DNA of 64,000 bases from Perspicuibacillus lycopersici (GTDB lineage Bacteria > Bacillota > Bacilli > Bacillales > Caldibacillaceae): contig NZ_JAOUSF010000002.1 in the NCBI RefSeq assembly GCF_025660475.1, positions 62,001 through 126,000 on the forward strand. The letters run 5' to 3'. Each line of letters opens with the position of its first letter. Position 1 is the first letter of the stretch. Under the pieces are notes generated by a model. The model saw only the letters and a list, made by a program, of their open reading frames with translations. It ran no database searches and was not told the DNA's origin. Below are positions 25,437 to 34,308 of this stretch, piece after piece. The translations under genes and the position numbers were made by a program.

Positions 25437-25940
25437 ATGACAAAAAAAGAAAGTAGTTTAAACAACTCGGAGAACACTGCAAAAAAGATGTTAATAGAAA
25501 GAGGTGTTCGCTTAGAGGATATTGCGGAACTCGTATTATTTTTACAAAAAAATTATCATCCTGGGTTACAATTGGAGGATTGCATAGAAAATGTCGAATC
25601 CGTTTTATCTAAACGGGAAGTACAAAATGCTATCCTCACTGGAATCCAATTAGATATTTTAGCAGAAAAGAAAATGCTCGAAGAACCACTCCAAACGATT
25701 ATTGCAGTAGATGAAGGCTTATATGGAGTAGATGAAATTTTGGCATTCTCGATTGTGAATGTATATGGTTCTATAGGATTTACTAATTACGGGTATATCG
25801 ATAAATTAAAACCAGGAATTTTAAAGGAATTAAATGATAAATCAACTGGGAAATGCAACACTTTTTTAGATGATATTGTAGGTGCCATTGCAGCTGCCGC
25901 TTCCAGTCGTCTGGCACATCGTGCGGCAAATGCTGATTAA
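25437..25940 (+). CDS. yutG: Phosphatidylglycerophosphatase A-like protein YutG
   Basis: 167 aa. The C-terminal half holds the PgpA-like domain (VDEGLYGVDEILAFSIVNVYGSIGFTNYGY... TFLDDIVGAIAAAASSRLAHR). The N-terminus (LIERGVRLEDIAELVLFLQ) is the YutG-specific helical region. Without predicted membrane helices it is a soluble member of the family; the reaction in vivo is uncertain. ATG 25437 is chosen over the GTG at 25428 that overlaps AAAAGG. Confidence 0.87.
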   Translation: MTKKESSLNNSENTAKKMLIERGVRLEDIAELVLFLQKNYHPGLQLEDCIENVESVLSKREVQNAILTGIQLDILAEKKMLEEPLQTIIAVDEGLYGVDEILAFSIVNVYGSIGFTNYGYIDKLKPGILKELNDKSTGKCNTFLDDIVGAIAAAASSRLAHRAANAD

Positions 25941-26005
25941 TAAGCTTATTAGCAAGGATCGGAAATCATGGATATCTCTCCATTGCTAGAGCATCTTCCT
26001 ATATG

Positions 26006-26052
26006 CAAAAAAAGCCTTTTCCGCCAAAAATAGTTGGTAGAAAAGGTTTTTC
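26006..26052. terminator. Bidirectional terminator yutG/yutF
   Basis: AAAAAGCCTTTTC with GAAAAGGTTTTT, extended by CC/GG inside; A and T runs on both sides between convergent genes. Confidence 0.75.
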
Positions 26053-26070
26053 TTTTAGTATTAATTGTAA

Positions 26071-26838
26071 TTAAAGAAACTTCCATTCAGCGAGTGAATC
26101 TATCGAATATGTTGGTTGCTTATCATATTCTTTTAATTGCTCTTTTGTTGTAACACCTGTATGTACTAATAGCGTATCAATACCTGCTCGCATTCCGGCT
26201 AAAATGTCGGTTTGATAATAATCCCCTACCATGATCGTTTCTTCTTTTTTCGTACCAAGTACTTTCATTGCTTGTTCCGTAATTATCGATTCGGGTTTAC
26301 CAATAAACACTGGATTTACTTGTGTAGAGGTGCTTACAAGTGCCGTTAATGACCCGTTCCCTGGTAGAAAACCACGCTCTGAAGGCAAGGCAATATCAGC
26401 ATTCGTAGAAATAAATTTAGCCCCATTCCGAATCGCTAAGCATGCAATCGCAAATTTTTCATAATTAACTTCGCGATCAAGACCAACAATTACATATTCT
26501 GCATCTTCTTTTGCAAAGGTGAAGCCTTTTTCCTTTAAGGCATAGGTTAGCCCTTCTTCACCAAAATAATATATTTTTGCATCCGGTTTTTGCTCGTAAA
26601 TATAGTTTGCAGTTGCCATACTAGTTGTAAATACTTGGTCCTTTGTAGCAGGAATATCGAAATCCATTAGTTTTTCTGCAACCTGCTCTGGGGTTCGAGT
26701 CGAATTATTTGTCACAAAAAGATACGGAATTTTTTCCCTCACTAATGTTTGGACAAATTGACTTGCCGCCTCGATTTTTTCAGTTCCTTTATACATTGTT
26801 CCATCTAAATCAATTAAATATCCGTTATACCGTCTCAT
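26071..26838 (-). CDS. yutF: HAD-IIA family sugar/nucleotide phosphatase YutF (NagD-like)
   Basis: 255 aa. HAD motif I DLDGTMYKG at residues 9-17, motif II FVTNNSTR, motif III lysine in PVFIGKPE, and motif IV MVGDYYQTDILAGMRAG. The cap is of the C2 (NagD) type. The enzyme dephosphorylates small phosphomonoesters; natural substrate unknown. ATG 26838 with AGGAG 9 bp upstream. It is 30 bp downstream of yutE, so the two are likely co-transcribed. Confidence 0.92.
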   Translation of the reverse strand: MRRYNGYLIDLDGTMYKGTEKIEAASQFVQTLVREKIPYLFVTNNSTRTPEQVAEKLMDFDIPATKDQVFTTSMATANYIYEQKPDAKIYYFGEEGLTYALKEKGFTFAKEDAEYVIVGLDREVNYEKFAIACLAIRNGAKFISTNADIALPSERGFLPGNGSLTALVSTSTQVNPVFIGKPESIITEQAMKVLGTKKEETIMVGDYYQTDILAGMRAGIDTLLVHTGVTTKEQLKEYDKQPTYSIDSLAEWKFL

Positions 26839-26868
26839 CTTACACTACTCCTAGCAATTGTTGTTTTA

Positions 26869-27306
26869 TTAGTTTCGAAAGGCAGACACTGGGCCTAATT
26901 CATTTATTAAATAGTTCCGGATTCTTTCAGGAAATTTTTCTACACTAGTCCATTCCTGTTGAACTGTTTCATAAATCTTCTTATGATCCACAGAAATATA
27001 ATGCTGTACTAAATCTTTTCTTAATAAAATTATCTTTTTCAGATGGATGGCCATGTCTTCATTTATCACTTTTTCATCCAACAGGATATCAATAATGTCA
27101 TCATAGCTACCTGGGTCGCGCATTATAAAGCCATCTATCATTGCATTACCCACATCTAGTACCGATTCAATCATTGTATGAACGACTCGCTCTAGTGCAA
27201 GTTTTTGAAATTCATCGTGTAAATCAGTAATTGTATGAAATGTCTGCATTTGCATATCCATAAAAGTTAATGTATCTTCAATTTTTTCCCGATCCACAAA
27301 ATACAT
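26869..27306 (-). CDS. yutE: YutE, DUF86/HepT-like protein
   Basis: 145 aa all-alpha protein of the DUF86 family. The C-terminal LLRKDLVQHYISVD resembles the HepT ribonuclease motif (R...HxY), with His-Tyr adjacent here instead of separated by one residue. HepT toxins normally pair with an MNT nucleotidyltransferase; none is present, as usual for YutE, so a toxin role is not supported. ATG 27306 is 4 bp from AGAAGG. Confidence 0.8.
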   Translation of the reverse strand: MYFVDREKIEDTLTFMDMQMQTFHTITDLHDEFQKLALERVVHTMIESVLDVGNAMIDGFIMRDPGSYDDIIDILLDEKVINEDMAIHLKKIILLRKDLVQHYISVDHKKIYETVQQEWTSVEKFPERIRNYLINELGPVSAFRN

Positions 27307-27533
27307 ACGCCCTTCTCCCTTCAATGCTAATAATTAAATTTTCATGCTTTCAAAAGATATAAAGAAAAGGTTTTCTAAATTCCCTTCCATCTTACCATAA
27401 ATTAGTCGAGCATGGACGAAATCATTAAGCAATTTATTGTCTCACCTCACTTTAATACGATAATTTTTTCATAGTTTCTCATGCTTTGGAACAAGCTATA
27501 GACAGGTAACATTCTCTTGTGGAGGTGTATCAA

Positions 27534-27794
27534 ATGGCAAAGGAAAAATCGAATGGCTATTCAGACTTTACCAATGTGGAAGCAGGAAAAAATTATTTAG
27601 TTCCCGAGGAGATGCCAGAAGGAGCATATGGATCTGCTTTTGGAGTGGAGAAACCAGTAGAGAATAAATCAAGTAAATGGCAGGATGGTCAAAGACCCTA
27701 CAGTTCCTATAATTATGGGTTCAAAGCACTGCATGAAGGAATGCCAAGACAAATGGATGACGCCCATCCTCCACACGATGATGAACAAAAATAA
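27534..27794 (+). CDS. Small conserved cytosolic protein, unknown function
   Basis: 86 aa, hydrophilic, no membrane segment: MAKEKSNGYSDFTNVEAGKN at the start, then LVPEEMPEGAYGSAFG and a C-terminal part rich in Pro, Asp and His (HEGMPRQMDDAHPPHDD). I recognise the pattern as a conserved Bacillaceae cytosolic protein in this locus, without function. ATG 27534 with GGAGGTG 6-7 bp upstream. Confidence 0.75.
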   Translation: MAKEKSNGYSDFTNVEAGKNYLVPEEMPEGAYGSAFGVEKPVENKSSKWQDGQRPYSSYNYGFKALHEGMPRQMDDAHPPHDDEQK

Positions 27795-27834
27795 AGAACT
27801 CAATTTTTCATTGAGCTCTTATTCTTCGTTCGAT

Positions 27835-28110
27835 TTATTTATCTACTTTTTTTAACACAAAATATGGACAGCCAAAATTGCAGTATTCATATAAATATTC
27901 GGTCATTGTACTAATTTTTGTATCAAATGTAGCTTTTTGGTTTTGGTCATCAAAGAATCCCTTTAATCGTAATTGACCATAACCCCAGTCACCAACGATA
28001 TAGTCATAGCGAATTAATATATCACTGAATCGGTCACGAAATGCTTGCTCGTTGAACCCGCTTCTCCGTTCCTCAACTATTTCATAGCAGACATTTTGTA
28101 TACAAACCAT
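27835..28110 (-). CDS. yutD: YutD family protein (DUF1027)
   Basis: 91 aa. YutD pattern: RDRFSDILIRYDYIVGDWGYGQLRLKGFF and the C-terminal YLYEYCNFGCPYFVLKK, with two cysteines. Function unknown. ATG 28110 with AGGTGG upstream. In B. subtilis it neighbours yutE and lipA; lipA is not found here. Confidence 0.88.
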   Translation of the reverse strand: MVCIQNVCYEIVEERRSGFNEQAFRDRFSDILIRYDYIVGDWGYGQLRLKGFFDDQNQKATFDTKISTMTEYLYEYCNFGCPYFVLKKVDK

Positions 28111-28352
28111 AATTCAAACCACCTTTCATTCACACATACTTAGAGAAATTATAACGCATTATTGGCAAGAACAGTAACAATTTTACAATTGCAGATAGAA
28201 AAACATTAAATATTGAACAACGTATCCTTTCCTTCATCTGTTTACCTAAAGATAAGAAAAAAGGGAGCGCTTATGGAAAACTTCCAAAAAATATCAATTA
28301 TTATTTTAAGTTATTCTCATAAACTAATGCTAGTAATTGGAAAGGAGGACCA

Positions 28353-29360
28353 ATGTTGCGTTTCACTATTATGAGCATTGCCATAATATTTCTTTTTATC
28401 GGGACCTTTCCGCTGCAAAATGCTGCTGCAGTGCAAAAGGATCAAGCAAAGCTATTGGAAGAACGGATGATTATATATAAAAACATTGAAGTAATTACTA
28501 ATATTCCTTGGTATTATATCGCAGCTGTGGACCAATATGAAAGAAATATCCGCAAGGTTCGTAAAGATTTACCAGATCCTGAGGGAATATTAGGGATATA
28601 TTTTCCTCCAGAAAAATGGAGTGGACCAATTAATCCGAATCAGGCTGATACCAATCCAAAATCGATTCTAATTTTTAATGGCATAGGTATGGATGGCAAT
28701 GGCGATGGAAAGGCAGATTCCAATAATCCAGAAGACGCATTATATACCTTTGCCAATTATTTGCATAAATACGGGTCAGATGAAGATAACTTAGAAATCG
28801 GTCTATGGGATTATTACAAGCGTGATAAAGCAGTCGGAATAATTACTGGCTTTGCAAAGATGTATAAAGCCTTTGGTACTCTAGATTTATATGAACATCA
28901 TTTTCCTCTCCCATTACGAGCAAATTACAGTTATCGGGATACTTGGGGAGACGCGAGAGGCTGGGGCGGAAGAAGAATTCATGAAGGTACCGATATTTTT
29001 GCAGATTATGGTGTCAATGTTTTTTCCACCTGTTATGGAATTGTGGAGCTGAAAGGATGGAATAAGTACGGAGGCTGGCGTATTGGCATTCGCGATATAA
29101 ATAATACGTATCATTATTTTGGACATTTAAATGGCTATGCTAAAGATTTAAAGATTGGCGACATTGTCAGACCTGGACAACTTATCGGTAGTGTCGGTAG
29201 CTCCGGATATGGTCCACCCGGAACATCTGGTAAATTCCCACCACATCTTCACTATGGAATGTATAAAGATAATGGGAAAACCGAATGGTCCTTCGATCCA
29301 TATCCTCATTTAAAACTTTGGGAACGACAAACAAGACAAAAAGCACGAGCAAGAAATTAA
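28353..29360 (+). CDS. lytH: M23 family peptidase LytH (spore cortex L-Ala-D-Glu endopeptidase)
   Basis: 335 aa. A cleavable-type signal helix (MSIAIIFLFIGTFPL region) is followed by a lytic transglycosylase-like spacer and a C-terminal M23 domain: RIHEGTDIFA gives the HxxxD zinc motif and PPHLHYG the HxH motif. In B. subtilis, LytH (YunA) trims cortex peptidoglycan side chains to single L-Ala during sporulation. ATG 28353 with AAAGGAGG upstream. A 33-codon frame (28273-28374) overlaps its start. Confidence 0.88.
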   Translation: MLRFTIMSIAIIFLFIGTFPLQNAAAVQKDQAKLLEERMIIYKNIEVITNIPWYYIAAVDQYERNIRKVRKDLPDPEGILGIYFPPEKWSGPINPNQADTNPKSILIFNGIGMDGNGDGKADSNNPEDALYTFANYLHKYGSDEDNLEIGLWDYYKRDKAVGIITGFAKMYKAFGTLDLYEHHFPLPLRANYSYRDTWGDARGWGGRRIHEGTDIFADYGVNVFSTCYGIVELKGWNKYGGWRIGIRDINNTYHYFGHLNGYAKDLKIGDIVRPGQLIGSVGSSGYGPPGTSGKFPPHLHYGMYKDNGKTEWSFDPYPHLKLWERQTRQKARARN

Positions 29361-29385
29361 TAAGTATACAATTGTACTGAAATAG

Positions 29386-29424
29386 AAGGCAAATGATAGC
29401 TGAAATTATCATTGCCTTTTTATT
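29386..29424 (+). terminator. Terminator of lytH
   Basis: AAGGCAAATGATA/TATCATTGCCTT stem (one bulge) followed by TTTTTATTTT, 25 bp after the lytH stop. Confidence 0.85.
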
Positions 29425-29549
29425 TTGGAGAAAAACTTACAATAGGTATTTTTTACATTCTATTGGAATAGCTATAGTTAGGAACAAAAAACTATTTAAT
29501 CGAATTAATCACATTATTAAAAAAATAAGACTTATTCTATTAATGATTA

Positions 29550-29564
29550 ATTTTTCTGATAAAT
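29550..29564. promoter_or_regulatory. CodY-like box upstream of the liv operon
   Basis: ATTTTTCTGATAAAT matches AATTTTCWGAAAATT at 12 of 15 positions, 80 bp upstream of livK. CodY represses branched-chain amino acid uptake genes in low-GC Gram-positives when isoleucine, leucine and valine are plentiful, so the context adds weight to a middling match. Confidence 0.45.
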
Positions 29565-29644
29565 AATCACTCCAATTCTCTCGCTCTTTTAATCTTACCT
29601 ATCCTTATCGGAAAAATTAAATAAATATTAAGGAGGATTTATTC

Positions 29645-30811
29645 ATGAGAAAGAGCTTCACCAAAATACTAATAGCATCTAGCCTCGCAGTTGGTATTTT
29701 AGCTGGTTGTTCTAGTAGTTCTTCAGGAGATGGGGATACCATTAAGATTGGAGCAAATTTAGAGCTCTCAGGCGATGTCGCATCCTATGGACAATCTATC
29801 GCCGAAGGAGTTGATCTGGCAGTGGAAGAAATAAATGCCAACGGTGGAATAGATGGAAAAACAATCGAACTAATCAAATCGGATAATAAATCCGATCCTT
29901 CAGAAGCAGCTAGTGTTGCCACTAAACTAACAAGTGAAGAACAGGTTTTAGCAATCATTGGTTCTGCTACGAGCGGAAATACATTAGCTCAGGCGCAAAT
30001 TGCTAATGATACAAAAACGATTCTATTAACACCATCAGGTACAAGTCCAAATGTGACGGTCACTGAAAATGGCGATGTAAATGATTATGTCTTTCGGACC
30101 TCCTATATTGATCCTTTTCAAGGAACTGTTGCCGCAAACTTTGCTACAGGTGACTTAGGGATAAAAACTGCCGCAATATATGCTGACAGTGCCAGTGACT
30201 ATGCAAAAGGACTTGCCGATGCATTTAAAGAAACATTCGAAGCTGCTGGTGGTACGATTGTCGCAGAGGAATCCTATGTTGCAAAAGATACAGATTTTCG
30301 TTCCACATTAACACGCATTCAATCAAAAAATCCAGAATTTGTATTTATTCCTGGATACTATGCAGAGGTTGGGTTAATTATTAAGCAAGCCCGAGAAATG
30401 GGAATCGAAGTGCCTTTCATGGGTGCAGACGGTTGGGATTCTCCAACATTAGTAGAGCTTGCAGGTGCTGATACACTCAACAATACCTTTATTACAAATC
30501 ATTATTCTGCAGAGGATCCAGATACAACTATTCAAGACTTTGTAAAAAAATTCAAGGAAAAATATAACGGGGAATCTCCAGATGCATTTAATGCACTTGG
30601 CTATGACTCCATCTATTTCTTAGCGGACGCTATTGAGCGTGCCGGAAGCTTTGAACCTGAGAAAATAAAGGATGCATTAGCAGATACAAAGGATTTATTA
30701 CTTGTTACCGGATTAATTACAGTCGATGAAAATCATAATCCTGTGAAATCCGCAACAATATTAGAATATCAAGATGGTGTTCAAGTATTTAAATCAAAAA
30801 TCAACCCGTAA
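29645..30811 (+). CDS. livK: Branched-chain amino acid ABC transporter, substrate-binding lipoprotein
   Basis: 388 aa. Lipoprotein signal with lipobox LAGC (residues 19-22), then the type I periplasmic-binding fold of the Leu/Ile/Val-binding class: IKIGANLELSGDVASYGQ, VEEINANGGIDGKTIELI, GSATSGNTLAQAQIA. It delivers leucine, isoleucine or valine (or a related amide) to the permease; exact substrate is inferred from operon content. ATG with AAGGAGG upstream. First gene of livKHMGF. Confidence 0.92.
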   Translation: MRKSFTKILIASSLAVGILAGCSSSSSGDGDTIKIGANLELSGDVASYGQSIAEGVDLAVEEINANGGIDGKTIELIKSDNKSDPSEAASVATKLTSEEQVLAIIGSATSGNTLAQAQIANDTKTILLTPSGTSPNVTVTENGDVNDYVFRTSYIDPFQGTVAANFATGDLGIKTAAIYADSASDYAKGLADAFKETFEAAGGTIVAEESYVAKDTDFRSTLTRIQSKNPEFVFIPGYYAEVGLIIKQAREMGIEVPFMGADGWDSPTLVELAGADTLNNTFITNHYSAEDPDTTIQDFVKKFKEKYNGESPDAFNALGYDSIYFLADAIERAGSFEPEKIKDALADTKDLLLVTGLITVDENHNPVKSATILEYQDGVQVFKSKINP

Positions 30812-30827
30812 ATTGGGCATGAAAAGT

Positions 30828-30850
30828 GGGAGGCGCAATCCTCCCTTTTT
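30828..30850 (+). terminator. Intra-operon terminator between livK and livH
   Basis: GGGAGG-CGCAAT-CCTCCC followed by TTTTTC, 16 bp after the livK stop and 34 bp before the livH start. Partial termination here would give more binding protein than permease. Confidence 0.75.
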
Positions 30851-30883
30851 CAAATTTCCTTATCTATTAAAGGAGGAAAACTA

Positions 30884-31759
30884 GTGGAGTGGATACAACA
30901 ATTTTTTAACGGGATATCACTCGGAAGTATTTATGCACTTATTGCACTTGGCTATACAATGGTCTATGGAATTATTAAATTAATTAACTTTGCACATGGC
31001 GATGTTTTTATGATAGGTGCATTTACAGGTTTTTTTGCGATTTCTGTATTAAACCTAAGCTTCTTACCTGCCCTATTATTAGCGATGATTGTTTGCGCTA
31101 TTTTAGGCGTAACTATTGAGCGAATCGCCTATAAAAGATTACGAAATTCCACAAGAATCGCTGCTTTAATAACAGCCATTGGGGTCTCACTATTGATTGA
31201 ATATATCTTTATCTATTTTCGCGGAGCACAGCCTGAGGCATATCCGGAAGTACTTGCAAAAGAAACATACAACATTTTTGGGGCAAAAATTAGTAGTCAA
31301 TCCGTCTTAATACTTTGTGTAACGGTCATTCTTATGATTCTTTTGCAATTCATTGTGCATCGTTCCAAAATTGGCAAAGCAATGCGAGCTGTAGCATACG
31401 ATCAAGATGCTGCAAAGCTAATGGGAATTAATGTCGATAATACGATATCTATTACCTTTGCAATTGGCTCCGCATTAGCTGGAGCTGCTGGAGTTATTTT
31501 CGGAATCTACTATACAAAGATAGATCCACTTATGGGGATTATCCCTGGATTAAAGGCGTTCATTGCTGCGGTACTTGGAGGAATTGGGATAATTCCTGGT
31601 GCAATGGTAGGTGGGTTCCTTTTAGGGATTGTAGAAACGGTTGTTAGTGCCAGTGGTTTTTCCTTATGGCGAGATGCTGCTGCATTTATTATTTTAATCC
31701 TCATTTTAATTTTTAGACCTTCCGGTATTTTTGGTAAAAATGCGAAAGAGAAAGTGTAG
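30884..31759 (+). CDS. livH: Branched-chain amino acid ABC transporter permease LivH
   Basis: 291 aa with about eight membrane helices. The family pattern is clear: NGISLGSIYALIALGYTMVYGIIKLINFAHGD at the N-terminus and AVLGGIGIIPGAMVGGFLLGIVE in the EAA-like coupling region. GTG start at 30884 with AAAGGAGG upstream. Works with LivM as the heterodimeric channel. Confidence 0.94.
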   Translation: MEWIQQFFNGISLGSIYALIALGYTMVYGIIKLINFAHGDVFMIGAFTGFFAISVLNLSFLPALLLAMIVCAILGVTIERIAYKRLRNSTRIAALITAIGVSLLIEYIFIYFRGAQPEAYPEVLAKETYNIFGAKISSQSVLILCVTVILMILLQFIVHRSKIGKAMRAVAYDQDAAKLMGINVDNTISITFAIGSALAGAAGVIFGIYYTKIDPLMGIIPGLKAFIAAVLGGIGIIPGAMVGGFLLGIVETVVSASGFSLWRDAAAFIILILILIFRPSGIFGKNAKEKV

Positions 31760-31769
31760 GTGAACAATA

Positions 31770-32720
31770 ATGAAAATGATTAATAGATTTTGGAAATTTA
31801 TGCTATTAGCGATTATTATCTACACCATAATTCAATTGCTTATTACGACGGAAGTTTTTAATTTATTTTATACTAATACGTTAATTACAATTGCCATCAA
31901 CATCATTCTTGCCGTTAGTCTTCATCTTGTCATAGGAATAACCGGACAATTCTCCATTGGACATGCCGGTTTCCTTGCAGTTGGAGCCTATATATCTGCA
32001 ATTGTTACGATGAAATTAGCTTTACCGTTCCCTCTCGCCCTTTTTGCTGCTGGAGTCATTGCAGCAGTTGCTGGTTTAATTGTTGGTATTCCAACGCTCC
32101 GGCTTAGAGGCGATTATTTGGCGATTGCCACATTAGGATTTGCAGAAATCATTAGGATCATCTTCCTTAATATTGATTACGTCGGTGGGGCAGCAGGAAT
32201 GGTCGTATCGAGAACTACCAATTGGACTATTTCCTATATTTGTCTACTTATTACACTAATTGTCATTATTAATTTTACCAATTCTCGGCATGGGCGCGCC
32301 TGTGTGGCAATTCGGGAAAATGAAATTGCAGCAGATGCGATGGGGATTAATACTACTTATTATAAAGTCGTTGCTTTTGTAATTGGTTCTTTTTTTGCAG
32401 GCATTGCAGGTGGGTTATATGCCCATAACTTTTATATCATTCAACCAGCAAGTTTCGGTTTCTTAAAATCTTTTGATATATTGATCTTCGTCGTATTAGG
32501 TGGACTCGGAAGTTTATCAGGAGCAGTCTTATCGGCAATTTTGCTTACCATTGTCTCTACCTTTCTACAGGATTATGCAGAGACTAGAATGATTATTTAT
32601 AGCCTTATTCTTATTCTCGTTATGCTGTATCGTCCACAAGGATTAATGGGCACTCGTGAAATAACGGATTTTTTTACATCTCGTAAAAAGAATGCGTTAA
32701 AAGGAGGGGAAAACCTTTGA
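31770..32720 (+). CDS. livM: Branched-chain amino acid ABC transporter permease LivM
   Basis: 316 aa, polytopic. LivM marks: LAVSLHLVIGITGQFSIGHAGFLAVGAY and VLGGLGSLSGAVLSA. Ten bases after livH, and overlapping the livG start by 4 bp, so translation is probably coupled. Confidence 0.94.
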   Translation: MKMINRFWKFMLLAIIIYTIIQLLITTEVFNLFYTNTLITIAINIILAVSLHLVIGITGQFSIGHAGFLAVGAYISAIVTMKLALPFPLALFAAGVIAAVAGLIVGIPTLRLRGDYLAIATLGFAEIIRIIFLNIDYVGGAAGMVVSRTTNWTISYICLLITLIVIINFTNSRHGRACVAIRENEIAADAMGINTTYYKVVAFVIGSFFAGIAGGLYAHNFYIIQPASFGFLKSFDILIFVVLGGLGSLSGAVLSAILLTIVSTFLQDYAETRMIIYSLILILVMLYRPQGLMGTREITDFFTSRKKNALKGGENL

Positions 32721-33505
32721 GCACTAACCCTCTCTTACATATACAAAATGTAGGTATTCGATTTGGCGGCTTACGAGCGGTAGCTAATTTTACTTTAAAA
32801 TTAAATCAAGGAGAGCTGATCGGGCTGATAGGCCCAAATGGAGCTGGCAAAACAACCGTCTTTAATTTATTAACCGGTGTTTACGCCCCAACCGAAGGAG
32901 AAATTTTCTTCAACGGGGAACGAATAAATGGACTTCCGCCTTATAAGGTAACACGCAAAGGGATTAGTCGTACGTTCCAAAATATTCGACTCTTTAATGA
33001 GCTGTCCGTCTTAGACAATGTGAAAATTGCCTATCATTCTCTTGCAAAGCATTCAATCTTTAGCTCGATTTTCCGCTTTCCAAAACATTTTTCTGGAGAA
33101 AAAGAAATGGAGGAAAAATCGATAGAATTTCTTAAAATTTTCCATTTGGATCATGTAAAGGAGGAAAAGGCCAAAAATTTGCCATATGGTCAACAGCGTA
33201 GATTAGAGATTGCTCGTGCATTAGCGGCAGGACCAAAGCTGCTACTTCTCGATGAGCCTGCTGCCGGAATGAATCCACAGGAAACAAAAGAACTAATGGA
33301 GCTAATTAGCTTTATTCGTAACGAATTTAATTTAACTATTTTGTTAATTGAGCATGATATGAAGCTCGTCATGGGAGTTTGTGAAAAAATCTCTGTATTG
33401 GATCATGGACAATTGATTGCACATGGAACCCCCGAGGAAATACGAAAACATCCGAAGGTCATCGAAGCATATTTAGGTGAAGAGGTGGGTGAAGAGCATG
33501 CTTAA
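32717..33505 (+). CDS. livG: Branched-chain amino acid ABC transporter ATPase LivG
   Basis: 262 aa. Walker A GPNGAGKTT, Q-loop RTFQNIRLF, signature LPYGQQRRLEIARAL (degenerate LSGGQ as in LivG), Walker B LLLLDEPAAGMNP and H-loop LLIEHDM. TTG start at 32717 overlaps the livM TGA (TTGA), with AAAGGAGGGG upstream. Confidence 0.95.
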   Translation: MSTNPLLHIQNVGIRFGGLRAVANFTLKLNQGELIGLIGPNGAGKTTVFNLLTGVYAPTEGEIFFNGERINGLPPYKVTRKGISRTFQNIRLFNELSVLDNVKIAYHSLAKHSIFSSIFRFPKHFSGEKEMEEKSIEFLKIFHLDHVKEEKAKNLPYGQQRRLEIARALAAGPKLLLLDEPAAGMNPQETKELMELISFIRNEFNLTILLIEHDMKLVMGVCEKISVLDHGQLIAHGTPEEIRKHPKVIEAYLGEEVGEEHA

Positions 33506-34205
33506 AGTCGATGAGATCGATGTATATTATGATAATATTCATGCACTAAAGGGTGTTTCATTGGAAGTATTAGCGGGTGAAATTGTTACCTTAATTGGTG
33601 CAAATGGCGCTGGCAAGAGTACTTTATTGAAAACCTTATCTGGATTGCTACGGCCGAAAACCGGTAGGATCGATTATTTCGGACAATCAATAACCAACAA
33701 GCCTGTTCAATCAATTGTTCAATCAGGTATTTCCCATGTACCCGAGGGCCGGAGGGTTTTCGCTAATATGACGGTTGCAGAAAATCTTGATTTAGGGGCA
33801 TATATTCGAAAAGATAAAAAGGCAATTGAAGAGGATAAGCAAGCAGTATACGCCCTTTTTCCAAGATTGCTTGAACGAAAAAAGCAATTAGCTGGAACAC
33901 TATCCGGAGGAGAGCAGCAAATGCTCGCTATTGGTCGTGCTTTAATGGCAAAACCAAAACTACTCCTATTGGATGAGCCATCAATGGGATTGGCGCCACT
34001 ATTGGTAAAACAAATATTCCAGATTATTCAAGAAATTAATCAAAATGGTACGACAATTCTATTAGTAGAGCAAAATGCAAACATGGCGCTTTCCATCGCA
34101 AACCGTGCCTATGTAATTGAAACTGGAAATGTAGTCGCTTCTGGTACAGCAAAGGAGCTTCAATCGAGTGAACGGATTAAACAAGCCTATTTAGGAGGCA
34201 TGTAA
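33498..34205 (+). CDS. livF: Branched-chain amino acid ABC transporter ATPase LivF
   Basis: 235 aa. Walker A GANGAGKST, VPEGRRVF typical of LivF, signature LSGGEQQMLAIGRAL, Walker B LLLLDEPSMGLAP and LLVEQNA. ATG 33498 overlaps the end of livG by 8 bp and is preceded by GAGGTGGGTG. Last gene of the operon; a long hairpin terminator follows. Confidence 0.95.
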   Translation: MLKVDEIDVYYDNIHALKGVSLEVLAGEIVTLIGANGAGKSTLLKTLSGLLRPKTGRIDYFGQSITNKPVQSIVQSGISHVPEGRRVFANMTVAENLDLGAYIRKDKKAIEEDKQAVYALFPRLLERKKQLAGTLSGGEQQMLAIGRALMAKPKLLLLDEPSMGLAPLLVKQIFQIIQEINQNGTTILLVEQNANMALSIANRAYVIETGNVVASGTAKELQSSERIKQAYLGGM

Positions 34206-34219
34206 GCTCGATAGTAAAA

Positions 34220-34278
34220 AAAAGAACTGCAGCACCAAGGCTTCAGCAATAAGCTAACCTTTGGGATGCAGTTCTTTC
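34220..34278. terminator. Bidirectional terminator livF/yunB
   Basis: AAAGAACTGCA with TGCAGTTCTTT, enclosing CCAAGG/CCTTTGG; A-run and T-rich sides, between convergent genes. Confidence 0.85.
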
Positions 34279-34308
34279 TCTATTCATAGCAATCACGCTT
34301 TACTCCAG

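Noticed and set aside
26869-27306. HepT/MNT toxin-antitoxin module
   Set aside because: The protein is the conserved YutE; the motif is shifted and there is no nucleotidyltransferase partner.
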